Positions 1-9,115 of a stretch of 64,000 bases of DNA are shown here, piece after piece. The DNA is taken from assembly GCA_050486545.1 (NCBI GenBank), contig JBJHDM010000003.1:54303-118302 (forward strand), given 5' to 3'. The position numbers and the translations under genes are program-made. The notes under the pieces were generated by a model. It saw only the letters and a list, made by a program, of their open reading frames with translations, searched no databases and was not told where the DNA came from. Source of the stretch: DAOMNN01 sp050486545. Lineage in GTDB: Bacteria; Pseudomonadota; Gammaproteobacteria; Burkholderiales; Rhodocyclaceae. Position 1 is the stretch's first letter; each line of letters starts with the position of its first letter.

Positions 1-1085
1 GCTCTCCGGCCGCGAGCCGGCGCATCTGGTCCAGAGTGTCGGGAATGTCGTCGCGATGGATGACGTCCAGCAGGGCGCGACCGGGAAGCCCTTCCGGATC
101 GTAGCCGAGCACACGGTAAAAGGCCGGGTTGCAGCGCCGGAATACCCCATCGAGGTCGACGATGCAGAGCAGGTCGAGCGAGAGGTTGAAGAGGCGGTCG
201 CGCTCCTTCTCCACCTGTACACGTCGCCGCACGTGCGTGCGCAGCAGCCACAGGCTCCACAGAATGATCACCGACAGTCCGAGGATCATCGCGGTGGGCA
301 GCGCATCGGGCAGTTGCCCTTCGGTGCGGAAAGCTGTCGCCCGCAAGGTCAGTCCATTTCCGGGCGGATCGAGCGCGATCTGGAAGGATATGCTCTCGTC
401 GAGATCGACGACACTGGAATTGACCGCGAGGATCTCCCCCTGCTCGCCGATCAGCGCGAGCCGATACTTCTCCGCGAACCATCCCGGCACGAGATGGCGC
501 ACCATCCGCTCGATCGAGTACACACCGACGATGGCACCGAGAAACTGGCGGCCGCGGCGAACCGGCACGTAGACCTCGAGCACCATGCGTTCGTGCGGAT
601 TGACGTAGGCCTCGCCATAGCTCGGGCGACCGGTTTCCCGCGCCCGATAGAACGGCTGCATCTGCAGCCCCAGCAAGGCATCGCCAGCCAGCCAGTCGGT
701 CGTATCGAACGGCGCCGACCAGCGCACGAGTTCCTCGGACCCCACCCATACGATGTTGACCAGTTCGCCATTGTTGGCGATGTGCTGATTCGCCCGCAAC
801 TGGAAACCGTCGGCGTCCAACGCATTGGCGGCGAGGTCGCGCGCAAGCTGGCCGAGGAATTCTTCGGTGCCCTGCATGTGCAGGCGGATCGTCTGCTCCG
901 CCCATTGAACGTCGCGGGCAACCGCATTGCGCTGGCTTTCCGCTTCACGGGTCTGGAGCAACCACACGAGCGCAAGCATCGTGAGCGCGAACACCCCCAC
1001 GGCAACATACGGTGCCGTCCACACCCAGCGCATCAGCGCCGATTGACCCGATGACCGCCCGTCAGGCACGGCATCCGCCCGCATA
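1..1085 (-). CDS. Membrane-bound sensor with periplasmic domain and PAS domain (C-terminal part outside window)
   Basis: The minus-strand frame runs off the left edge, leaving about 361 visible residues. The layout is a first membrane segment (about residues 20-42), a periplasmic region of about 210 residues, a second hydrophobic segment (about 258-280), a basic linker (RTHVRRRVQVEKERDR) and then a PAS domain starting near LSLDLLCIVDLDG and continuing through the motif NPAFYRVLGYDPEGLPG. This is the architecture of signal-transducing sensors such as histidine kinases or GGDEF proteins; the output domain is not in the window, so the class cannot be decided. Start choice is uncertain: ATG at 1085, GTG at 1070 or ATG at 1033 are in frame and none has a strong ribosome binding site. 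It is divergent from the binding-protein gene at 1342, which may provide its ligand-binding partner (inference). Confidence 0.8.
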
Positions 1086-1341
1086 CCGGACCATCGACCC
1101 CACCCCGGTTGTGCGCTTCACGCCGTTCATTCGGAGCGTTCCTCTTCCTGTTCCGGGGAACACCCGACCGGCCCCCGATCTTGCCATTCTCGCCGCATGA
1201 CCAACGCCCGACCATCGGGTCTTTCCCTTACGCCGATCGTGGAGACCTCCGGGGAAACCTTGGGGTTTTCGCCAATTTTGTTTCACCGCAGGGTCCCCTA
1301 GAGTGTAAACGTGCCCCTCACGACCCGGGAGTGACCGTCGC

Positions 1342-2520
1342 GTGCTTCGCATCCTGATCGCGTTCCTTTGCCTGACGAGCCTTCCCGTGCTGGCGGAGGT
1401 ACCGATCCGGATCGGTGTCTCCGGCCCGTTCACCGGGGGGTCGAGCCCGATGGGCTATTCGATGCGCGAAGGCATCCGCATCGCCGCTACCGAGATCAAC
1501 GCGGCGGGCGGCATTCTCGGTCGTCCCATCGAACTGGTGGAACGCGACGACGAAGCACGCAACGAGAAGGGTGCCCAGGTCGTTCAGGAGCTCATCGAGG
1601 AAGAAGGCATCGTCGCCGGACTGGGGATCGTCAACACCGGCGTCGCACTTGCCAGCCAGCGCTACTACCAGCAGGCACGCATTCCGGTCATCACTTCCGT
1701 GGCCACGGGAACACTGGTCACCAAGCAGTTTCTGCCGCCCGAACATCCCGACAACTTCGTGTTCCGGGTGTCGGCCAACGATACGATCCAGGCTTCGATG
1801 ATCGTCGTCGAGGCGATCGAGCGGCGCGGCCTGAGGCGGGTCGCCATCTTCCACGACGCAACCAACTACGGGCAGCTTGGCAAGGAAGACCTGCAGACGG
1901 CCCTGGCCGAGAAAGACGTGCATCCGGTGGCGATCGAGCGCTTCCAGATCCGCCAGGCGGACATGACCGAGCAACTGCGCCGCGCCCGCGACGCCGGCGC
2001 GCAGGCGATTCTCACCTACGGCATCGGACCGGAACTGGCCCAGATCGCGAACGGCATGGCACGCATGAACTGGCGGGTACCGCTGATCGGGAGCTGGACA
2101 CTGGCGATGTCCAACTTCATCGACGATGCCGGTCCCAACGCCGAGGGCGCACGCATGCCGCAGACCTTCATCCCCGAGCCGACCACCGAGCGCCGCCAGG
2201 CTTTTCTCGAAGCCTGGCGGGTACAGACCGGGAGCCCGCGCATTCCGGTTCCACCCGCCGCCGCCCAGGGCTACGACTCGATGCTGCTGCTTGCCGCAGC
2301 CATTCGCCAGGCCCGCAGCACCGACGGGGATCGCATACGCGAAGCGCTCGAAGACCTGCGCGAGACGGTCGAAGGGGTCGTGATGACGTATCGGCGCCCA
2401 TTCACGCGGGAAGAGCACGAAACGATCACCAGCGCCCACGATATCTTCATGGGCGAAGTCCGCAACGGCCGGGTCGTTTTCGCGTATGACCATGACCGCC
2501 TGCGAGCTGCAGACCAATGA
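1342..2520 (+). CDS. Periplasmic substrate-binding protein, branched-chain amino acid ABC type
   Basis: A 392-residue protein starting with GTG. The first 18 residues form a signal peptide (MLRILIAFLCLTSLPVLA), so the protein is exported to the periplasm. The rest matches the leucine/isoleucine/valine-binding protein family (Peripla_BP_6): an opening VPIRIGVSGPFTG, the AATEINAAGGILGRPIELV segment, and YGQLGKEDLQ in the second lobe. These proteins bind amino acids, amides or aromatic acids and hand them to an ABC transporter. No permease or ATPase gene is next to it, so it is an orphan here; it may instead present its ligand to the divergent membrane sensor. The substrate cannot be read from the sequence. 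The GTG at 1342 is chosen because the signal peptide begins exactly there. Confidence 0.85.
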   Translation: MLRILIAFLCLTSLPVLAEVPIRIGVSGPFTGGSSPMGYSMREGIRIAATEINAAGGILGRPIELVERDDEARNEKGAQVVQELIEEEGIVAGLGIVNTGVALASQRYYQQARIPVITSVATGTLVTKQFLPPEHPDNFVFRVSANDTIQASMIVVEAIERRGLRRVAIFHDATNYGQLGKEDLQTALAEKDVHPVAIERFQIRQADMTEQLRRARDAGAQAILTYGIGPELAQIANGMARMNWRVPLIGSWTLAMSNFIDDAGPNAEGARMPQTFIPEPTTERRQAFLEAWRVQTGSPRIPVPPAAAQGYDSMLLLAAAIRQARSTDGDRIREALEDLRETVEGVVMTYRRPFTREEHETITSAHDIFMGEVRNGRVVFAYDHDRLRAADQ

Positions 2521-2624
2521 CCCGCCCACGTACCGAACCGGTCGGACCCGTGCGAACCGGTCCGGCGAGGAGTTCCCGGGGTGGAGGGCACGTACTTTCT
2601 TCGGAACGGACCTGATCGATCTTA

Positions 2625-2653
2625 TTGCGCTAAACGATATAACGTTTTATATT
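2625..2653 (+). promoter_or_regulatory. Predicted sigma-70 promoter of aceE with overlapping inverted repeat
   Basis: A TTGCGC -35 box and a TATATT -10 box are separated by exactly 17 bases, in a short AT-rich patch within otherwise GC-rich DNA. An inverted repeat (ATATAA at 2637-2642, TTATAT at 2647-2652) lies between and over the -10 box, and a second pair of arms (AAACG 2632-2636, CGTTT 2643-2647) interlocks with it. This placement suits a repressor site, but the regulator is unknown. The leader to the aceE ATG would be about 100 bases. Confidence 0.5.
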
Positions 2654-2760
2654 ACGAAACGCGACCTGCCAAAAGGCCGGTCCGATCGTTCACGTTCCAC
2701 AAGAACGTCCCGCTCAGCGATGCGGGTTTCGCACAACGGCACGTCATGAGGAGACAAACC

Positions 2761-5442
2761 ATGACCGCGAAGCAAGACGTATCCCTGCGATCCGACCCGG
2801 ACGCGCAGGAAACCGGCGAATGGCTCGACGCACTGGCCGGCGTCATCGACAACGAAGGCCCCGAGCGCGCCCACTACCTGATCGAGAAGTTGATCGAATC
2901 CGCGCGCGAGGAGGGTGTCGACATCCCCTATTCGGCGACGACGCAGTACATCAACACGATTCCCACCGAACGCCAGCCACGCTACCCGGGCGACCCGGAC
3001 ATGGAGATCAAGCTGCACTCCTACATCCGCTGGAACGCCATGGCGATGGTGGTGCGCGCGAACAAGCACACCAACGTGGGCGGGCACATCGCGAGCTTCG
3101 CGTCGGCCGCCGCACTCTACGACGTAGGCTTTTCCCACTTCTGGAAGAGCCTGGAGCACGATACCGGTGGCGACCTGATCTTCTTCCAGGGCCACTCGGT
3201 GCCGGGCGTCTATGCACGCGCCTTCATGCTGGGGCGGCTGACCGAGCAGCAGATGGACAGCTTCCGCCAGGAAGTCTCCGGCAAGGGGATCTCCTCCTAT
3301 CCCCACCCCTGGCTGATGCCGGACTTCTGGCAGTTCCCCACCGTGTCGATGGGTCTTGGCCCGTTGCAGGCCATCTATCAGGCCCGCTTCATGAAGTACC
3401 TCGCCAGCCGCGGCCTGATCGACGCGACCAAGGCCGAACAGCGCAAGGTGTGGGCCTTCCTCGGCGACGGCGAGACCGACGAGGTCGAATCGCTCGGCGC
3501 CATCGGCATGGCCGCGCGCGAGCGCCTGGACAACCTGGTGTTCGTCATCAACTGCAACCTGCAGCGCCTGGACGGTCCGGTGCGCGGCAACGGCAAGATC
3601 ATCCAGGAACTGGAAGCCGAGTTCCGGGGTGCAGGCTGGAACGTCATCAAGGTCATCTGGGGCACCCACTGGGACGCGCTGCTCGCACGTGACAAGAAGG
3701 GCATCCTCAAGAAGCGCATGATGGACTGCGTGGACGGCGAGTATCAGACCTTCAAGGCCAAGGACGGCGCCTATGTGCGCGAGCACTTCTTCAACACCCC
3801 GGAGCTGAAGGAACTGGTGGCCGACTGGACCGACGAGGAGATCTGGAATCTCAACCGCGGAGGCCACGACCTGTTCAAGATCTTCGCCGCGTACAAAGCC
3901 GCCAGCGAGCACAAGGGCCAGCCAACGCTGATCCTCGCCAAGACCATCAAGGGCTTCGGCATGGGCCAGGCCGGCGAGGCGATGAACATCTCCCACCAGC
4001 AGAAGAAGCTGGACGTGGACGCCATCCGTCGCTTCCGCGACCGCTTCGGGCTGCCGGTACCGGACGACCAGCTCGCCGAACTGCCCTACCTGAAATTCGA
4101 CGAAGGCTCACCGGAATACAAGTACATGATGGAGCGCCGGATGGCGCTGGGCGGCTTCCTGCCGCAGCGCCGACAGAAGGCCGAACCGCTGGCGGTGCCG
4201 GGCCTGGACGCCTTCGCCGCGCTGCTCAAGGCCTCAGGCGAAGGGCGCGAGCTGTCCACCACCATGGCCATCGTGCGCATCATGAACACGCTGCTCAAGG
4301 ACAAGCAGATCGGCCGCCACATCGTGCCCATCGTGCCTGACGAGAGTCGCACCTTCGGCATGGAAGGGATGTTCCGCCAGTACGGCATCTGGAGCCAACA
4401 GGGCCAGAAATATGTGCCGGAAGATCATGACCAGCTGATGTTCTACAAGGAGTCCGAGACCGGCCAGGTGCTGCAGGAAGGCATCAACGAGGCCGGCGCG
4501 ATGGCCGACTGGATCGCTGCCGGCACCGCCTACAGCGTGCATGGCGTGCAGATGGTGCCCTTCTACATCTTCTATTCGATGTTCGGCCTGCAGCGCACGA
4601 TGGACCTGTGCTGGGCGGCAGCCGACCAACGCACCCGAGGCTTCATGATCGGTGGCACCGCCGGGCGCACGACGCTCAATGGCGAAGGCCTGCAGCACGA
4701 GGACGGCCACAGCCAGATCATGGCCAACATGATTCCCAACTGCGTGTCCTACGACCCCACCTTCCAGTACGAGGTGGCGGTGATCGTGCAGGACGGCATG
4801 CGCCGCATGTTCGCCGAGCAGGAGGACGTCTACTACTACATCACGGTGATGAACGAGAACTACGAACATCCCGAGATGCCGGCCGGCGCCGAGAAGGACA
4901 TCCTCAAGGGCATGTACGCCTTCCGCAAGGGCGCCGACAAGAAAGGCCCGCGAGTGCAGCTGCTGGGCTCCGGCACCATCTTCAACGAGGTCATCGCCGC
5001 GGCCGAACTGCTGAAGAACGATTGGGGCGTGGAAGCCGACCTGTGGGGTTGCCCGAGTTTCAACGAGCTGACCCGCGACGGCCAGCACTGCGAGCGCTGG
5101 AACCTGCTCCACCCGATGGAGGCGCCGAAGAAGTCGCACGTCGAGGCCTGCCTGGAAGGCAACGAAGGCCCGGTCATCGCCGCCACCGACTACATGAAGC
5201 TCTTCGCCGAGCAGATCCGCCCCTTCGTCAAGCGCACCTACGTGACGCTGGGCACCGACGGCTTCGGCCGCTCGGACACCCGCGAGCAGCTGCGCCACTT
5301 CTTCGAGGTGGATCGCTACTGGGTGACGCTGGCCGCGCTCAAGGCGCTGGCCGACGACGGCGCAATCGAGCGCGAGAAGGTCGCCGCTGCGATGGTCAAG
5401 TACAAGCTCGACCCCAGCAAGCCCGATCCGGTGACGGTCTGA
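2761..5442 (+). CDS. aceE: Pyruvate dehydrogenase E1 component, homodimeric type
   Basis: An 893-residue protein that decarboxylates pyruvate with thiamine diphosphate and passes the acetyl group to the lipoyl arms of E2, linking glycolysis to the TCA cycle. Length matches the E. coli enzyme (887 aa). The thiamine diphosphate motif is present as FLGDGETDEVES (GDGE near residue 235), followed by NCNLQRLDGPVRGN. The ATG at 2761 is chosen because AGGAG lies just upstream and the protein then begins like known AceE proteins; the frame stays open further upstream to a GTG at 2581, but that stretch lies across the predicted promoter. It is the first gene of an operon with aceF (10 bases downstream) and lpdA. 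Homodimeric AceE is typical of beta- and gammaproteobacteria. Confidence 0.97.
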   Translation: MTAKQDVSLRSDPDAQETGEWLDALAGVIDNEGPERAHYLIEKLIESAREEGVDIPYSATTQYINTIPTERQPRYPGDPDMEIKLHSYIRWNAMAMVVRANKHTNVGGHIASFASAAALYDVGFSHFWKSLEHDTGGDLIFFQGHSVPGVYARAFMLGRLTEQQMDSFRQEVSGKGISSYPHPWLMPDFWQFPTVSMGLGPLQAIYQARFMKYLASRGLIDATKAEQRKVWAFLGDGETDEVESLGAIGMAARERLDNLVFVINCNLQRLDGPVRGNGKIIQELEAEFRGAGWNVIKVIWGTHWDALLARDKKGILKKRMMDCVDGEYQTFKAKDGAYVREHFFNTPELKELVADWTDEEIWNLNRGGHDLFKIFAAYKAASEHKGQPTLILAKTIKGFGMGQAGEAMNISHQQKKLDVDAIRRFRDRFGLPVPDDQLAELPYLKFDEGSPEYKYMMERRMALGGFLPQRRQKAEPLAVPGLDAFAALLKASGEGRELSTTMAIVRIMNTLLKDKQIGRHIVPIVPDESRTFGMEGMFRQYGIWSQQGQKYVPEDHDQLMFYKESETGQVLQEGINEAGAMADWIAAGTAYSVHGVQMVPFYIFYSMFGLQRTMDLCWAAADQRTRGFMIGGTAGRTTLNGEGLQHEDGHSQIMANMIPNCVSYDPTFQYEVAVIVQDGMRRMFAEQEDVYYYITVMNENYEHPEMPAGAEKDILKGMYAFRKGADKKGPRVQLLGSGTIFNEVIAAAELLKNDWGVEADLWGCPSFNELTRDGQHCERWNLLHPMEAPKKSHVEACLEGNEGPVIAATDYMKLFAEQIRPFVKRTYVTLGTDGFGRSDTREQLRHFFEVDRYWVTLAALKALADDGAIEREKVAAAMVKYKLDPSKPDPVTV

Positions 5443-5452
5443 GGAGAGGACG

Positions 5453-7141
5453 ATGAGCCAATTGATCGAAGTGAAGGTTCCGGACATCGGCGACTTCTCC
5501 GAGGTGCCGGTGATCGAGCTGTTCGTAAAGGTGGGCGACACCATCAAGGTGGAGGACGCGATCGCCACCCTGGAATCCGACAAGGCCACCATGGACGTGC
5601 CCTCCTCGGCCGCCGGCGTGGTCAAGGAGGTGCTGGTCGCGGTTGGCGACAAGGTGTCGGAGGGCAGCGTGATGATCCGGGTCGAACCAACGGCCGACTC
5701 GGTAGCGACCTCGGCAGGAGCCGTCGCTGCGGCGGCTGCGCCCGCGCCGCAAGCCGCCGCGCCCGCTCCCGCTCAGGCCCCGGGCGCACCGGCCGCGGCA
5801 GTTGCGCCGGCAGCCGGCGGCGTGGTCGAGGTCACCGTTCCCGACATCGGTGATTTCTCCGATGTCCCGGTGATCGAACTGTTCGTCAAGGTCGGCGACA
5901 TTATCAAGGTCGACGACGCGATCGCCACGCTGGAATCCGACAAGGCGACGATGGACGTGCCCTCCTCGGCCGCGGGCGTGGTCAAGGACGTGCTGGTCGC
6001 TGTCGGCGACAAGGTGTCGCAAGGCACGGTGATGATCAAGGTCGAGGCGACGACCGCCTCGGCAGCGACCTCGGCAGGCGCGGTTGCGGCCCCCGCGGCC
6101 GTTCCGGCAGCCGCCGCACCCGCCCCAACCCCGGCCCCGGAGCCAAGCGCACCAGTTCCTGCGGCTGCAGCAGCCGCTGCGGCCCCCTCCGCAGTGAAGC
6201 TCGGCGGCAAGGTGCACGCCAGCCCCTCGGTGCGCGCCTACGCCCGCGAACTCGGCGTGGATCTCGCGCAGGTGAAGGGCAGCGGGCCGAAGAACCGCAT
6301 CCTCAAGGAAGACGTCAAGGCCTTCGTCAAGGTCGCCATGCAGAGCGGCGTGGTACCGGGCAAGACCGCGGCGACCGGAGCCAGCCTGGGCGGAGGTCTG
6401 GACTTGCTGCCCTGGCCCAAGGTCGATTTCGCCAAGTTCGGCGAGGTCGAGGTCAAGCCGCTGTCGCGCATCAAGAAGATCTCCGGCCAGAACCTGGCGC
6501 GCAACTGGGTGATGATCCCGGCGGTGACCTATCACGAGGACGCCGACATCACCGACCTGGAAGCCTTCCGCGTGCAGGTGAACAAGGAGAACGAGAAGTC
6601 CGGCAAGAAGCTCACCATGCTCGCCTTCATCATCAAGGCCTCGGTGCGCGCGCTGCAGCAGTTCCCCGAGTTCAACACTTCACTCGACGCGAGTGGTGGT
6701 GAGCTTAGCCTGGTCTACAAGAAGTACTTCAACATCGCCTTCGCCGCGGACACCCCGAACGGTCTGGTGGTGCCAGTGGTCAAGGACGCCGACAAGAAGA
6801 GCGTGTTCGAGATCGCCGAGGAAACCGGCTCGCTGGCCAAGAAGGCGCGCGACGGCAAGCTGGGCCCGGCGGACATGTCCGGCGCCTGCTTCACCATCTC
6901 CTCGCTGGGCGGCATCGGCGGCACCTACTTCGCGCCCATCGTCAATGCGCCGGAAGTGGCCATCCTCGGGGTGAACAAGTCGGTGATGAAACCGGTGTGG
7001 GACGGCAAGGCTTTCGTGCCGCGCCTGACCCTGCCGATGTCGCTGACCGCGGATCACCGCGTCATCGACGGCGCACTGGCGACCCGCTTCAACGTCTATC
7101 TCGCCCAACTGCTGGCCGACTTCCGTCGGGTCATGCTGTAA
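5453..7141 (+). CDS. aceF: Dihydrolipoamide acetyltransferase (E2) of pyruvate dehydrogenase
   Basis: A 562-residue E2 core protein that accepts acetyl groups on lipoyl arms and transfers them to coenzyme A. Domains in order: lipoyl domain 1 (about residues 3-77, lipoylated Lys44 in ESDKA), an Ala/Pro linker, lipoyl domain 2 (about 123-197, Lys164), a second Ala/Pro linker, the peripheral subunit-binding domain (about 254-290, beginning VHASPSVRAYARELG), and the catalytic domain (about 336-562) with the active-site motif DHRVIDGA around His535. The linkers are the flexible swinging arms. The two lipoyl domains are 65 of 75 residues identical and share long near-identical DNA stretches, pointing to recent duplication or gene conversion. 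Two lipoyl domains is within the range known for the family (E. coli has three). Confidence 0.97.
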   Translation: MSQLIEVKVPDIGDFSEVPVIELFVKVGDTIKVEDAIATLESDKATMDVPSSAAGVVKEVLVAVGDKVSEGSVMIRVEPTADSVATSAGAVAAAAAPAPQAAAPAPAQAPGAPAAAVAPAAGGVVEVTVPDIGDFSDVPVIELFVKVGDIIKVDDAIATLESDKATMDVPSSAAGVVKDVLVAVGDKVSQGTVMIKVEATTASAATSAGAVAAPAAVPAAAAPAPTPAPEPSAPVPAAAAAAAAPSAVKLGGKVHASPSVRAYARELGVDLAQVKGSGPKNRILKEDVKAFVKVAMQSGVVPGKTAATGASLGGGLDLLPWPKVDFAKFGEVEVKPLSRIKKISGQNLARNWVMIPAVTYHEDADITDLEAFRVQVNKENEKSGKKLTMLAFIIKASVRALQQFPEFNTSLDASGGELSLVYKKYFNIAFAADTPNGLVVPVVKDADKKSVFEIAEETGSLAKKARDGKLGPADMSGACFTISSLGGIGGTYFAPIVNAPEVAILGVNKSVMKPVWDGKAFVPRLTLPMSLTADHRVIDGALATRFNVYLAQLLADFRRVML

Positions 7142-7153
7142 GGAGGCCGTGAC

Positions 7154-8953
7154 ATGAGCCAGATCGTTGAAGTGAAGGTGCCCGACATCGGCGATTTCGA
7201 TGCGGTGCCGGTGATCGAGCTGTTCGTGAAGGCCGGCGACAGTATCAAGGTGGATGACGCCATCTGCACGCTGGAGTCCGACAAGGCGACGATGGACGTC
7301 CCCTCCTCGGCCGCCGGCGTGGTCAAGGAGGTGCTGGTCGCGCTGGGCGACAAGGTCAGCGAAGGCGCGGTGCTGATCAAGGTGGAAGCGGCTGGCGAAG
7401 CCGCCGCGGCCCCTGCGCAGGCTAGCGCCCCGGCGCCGGCCGCAGCGCCCGCCGCAGTGTCAGCCCCGACCGCAGCCGCGCACGCCGGCAGCGCCGACGT
7501 CGAGTACGACATGGTCGTCCTTGGTGCCGGCCCGGGCGGCTACTCGGCGGCCTTCCGCGCCGCCGACCTCGGCCTGAAAACCGCGATCATCGAGCGCTAC
7601 GCCACGCTCGGCGGGGTGTGCCTGAACGTCGGCTGCATCCCGTCGAAGGCCCTGCTGCACGTCGCCGCAGTCATCGAGGAAGCCGAGCATATCGAAACCG
7701 CGGGCATCCAGTTCGCCAAGCCCACGGTCGACTTGGGCGCCCTGCGCAAGCACAAGGACGGCGTGATCGGCAAGCTCACCGGCGGGTTGGCCGGCATGGC
7801 CAAGGCGCGCAAGGTCGACGTGATCCGCGGCTACGGCCACTTCCTCGACCCGCATCACCTGGAAGTCGAGGAGACCACCGGCGATGCGCAGGACAAGACC
7901 GGCGCGAAGAAGGTGGTGAAGTTCAAGCAGTGCATCATCGCCGCCGGTTCTGCAGCGGTTCATCTTCCATTCATTCCGCGCGACCCGCGCATCGTGGATT
8001 CCACCGGCGCGCTCGAACTGCGCCAGGTACCCGCAAAGATGCTGGTCATCGGCGGCGGAATCATCGGCCTGGAGATGGCCACGGTGTATTCCACGCTGGG
8101 CGCGCGCATCGACGTGGTCGAGATGCTCGACGGCCTGATGCAGGGCCCGGACCGCGATGCGGTGAAAGTGTGGGAAAAGCAGAACGCCCACCGCTTCGAC
8201 AAGATCATGCTGAAGACGAAAACCGTCGCAGTCGAGGCGAAGGACGATGGCCTGTACGTAACCTTCGAGGGGGAAGCTGCGCCCGCCGAGCCGGTGAAGT
8301 ACGACATGATCCTGCAGTCGGCCGGGCGCGCGCCCAACGGCAACAAAATCGGTGCCGACAAGGCGGGCGTGATCGTCGGCGAGCGCGGCTTCATCCCGGT
8401 GGATGCGCAGATGCGCACCAACGTGCCGCACATCTTCGCCATCGGCGACGTCGTCGGCCAGCCGATGCTCGCCCACAAGGCCGTGCATGAGGCGCACGTC
8501 GCAGCCGAGGTCGCGGCCGGGCAGCAGCTCGGCTCGACCGAGCTTTCACGCTCCGCCTTCGACGCCACGGTAATCCCCGGCGTGGCCTACACCCATCCGG
8601 AAGTGGCCTGGGTCGGCTACACCGAGGCGCAGGCCAAGGCCGAGGGCAAGAAGGTGGACGTGGCCAGGTTCCCCTGGGCCGCATCGGGCCGCGCGATCGC
8701 CAACGGTGCCGACTACGGCTTCACCAAGCTGATCTTCGACGCCGAGACGCACCGCGTCATCGGCGGCACCATCGCCGGCCCCTCGGCCGGCGACATGATC
8801 GGCGAGGTCTGCCTGGCCATCGAGATGGGCGCCGACGCGGTCGACGTTGGCAAGACCATCCACCCCCACCCGACGCTGGGCGAGACGGTGGGCATGGCCG
8901 CCGAAGTCGCGCACGGCAGCTGCACCGACCTGCCGCCGATGCGCAAGCGCTGA
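7154..8953 (+). CDS. lpdA: Dihydrolipoamide dehydrogenase (E3) with N-terminal lipoyl domain
   Basis: A 599-residue flavoprotein that reoxidises the dihydrolipoyl arm of E2 and makes NADH. It carries an extra lipoyl domain at the N terminus (about residues 1-75, Lys44 in ESDKA), an Ala-rich linker, then the pyridine nucleotide-disulfide oxidoreductase body: FAD motif GAGPGG (124-129), redox-active cysteines Cys156 and Cys161 in GGVCLNVGCIPSK, NAD motif VIGGGIIGLEMA, and the C-terminal catalytic HPHPTLGE motif near residue 570. The usual E3 length is about 475 residues; the lipoyl-E3 fusion is a known variant in betaproteobacteria and neisseriae. It is the last gene of the aceE-aceF-lpdA operon, 12 bases after aceF and followed by a strong terminator. 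Confidence 0.97.
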   Translation: MSQIVEVKVPDIGDFDAVPVIELFVKAGDSIKVDDAICTLESDKATMDVPSSAAGVVKEVLVALGDKVSEGAVLIKVEAAGEAAAAPAQASAPAPAAAPAAVSAPTAAAHAGSADVEYDMVVLGAGPGGYSAAFRAADLGLKTAIIERYATLGGVCLNVGCIPSKALLHVAAVIEEAEHIETAGIQFAKPTVDLGALRKHKDGVIGKLTGGLAGMAKARKVDVIRGYGHFLDPHHLEVEETTGDAQDKTGAKKVVKFKQCIIAAGSAAVHLPFIPRDPRIVDSTGALELRQVPAKMLVIGGGIIGLEMATVYSTLGARIDVVEMLDGLMQGPDRDAVKVWEKQNAHRFDKIMLKTKTVAVEAKDDGLYVTFEGEAAPAEPVKYDMILQSAGRAPNGNKIGADKAGVIVGERGFIPVDAQMRTNVPHIFAIGDVVGQPMLAHKAVHEAHVAAEVAAGQQLGSTELSRSAFDATVIPGVAYTHPEVAWVGYTEAQAKAEGKKVDVARFPWAASGRAIANGADYGFTKLIFDAETHRVIGGTIAGPSAGDMIGEVCLAIEMGADAVDVGKTIHPHPTLGETVGMAAEVAHGSCTDLPPMRKR

Positions 8954-8978
8954 GCGCACGGGGTCGTCGAGCACCTGC

Positions 8979-9008
8979 AAGGGGCGCCGCTGCGCCCCTT
9001 GTCTTTTT
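8979..9008 (+). terminator. Rho-independent terminator after lpdA
   Basis: A perfect 9-bp stem (AAGGGGCGC / GCGCCCCTT) with a CGCT loop is followed three bases later by TTTTT. It lies 25 bases after the lpdA stop codon and closes the pyruvate dehydrogenase operon. Confidence 0.9.
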
Positions 9009-9115
9009 CGCCGACCCAACGCCGAGAGCGGGAACGTCCGCCCGTGCAAACGGGTCGGAGCCAGGACTCCCGATCCCGGGTCCGGTAGAATCCGGGCTCC
9101 CGCAGGTACGCGCTG

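Noticed and set aside
56..1054. Long plus-strand open frame (332 codons) opposite the sensor gene
   Set aside because: It is antisense to a minus-strand frame with clear membrane segments and a PAS domain; such shadows are common in GC-rich DNA.
2581..2760. Upstream extension of aceE to a GTG
   Set aside because: The extension crosses the predicted promoter and is unlike AceE N termini; the ATG at 2761 has a good ribosome binding site.
2647..3996. Minus-strand open frame of 449 codons
   Set aside because: It is antisense to aceE, whose motifs are complete on the plus strand.
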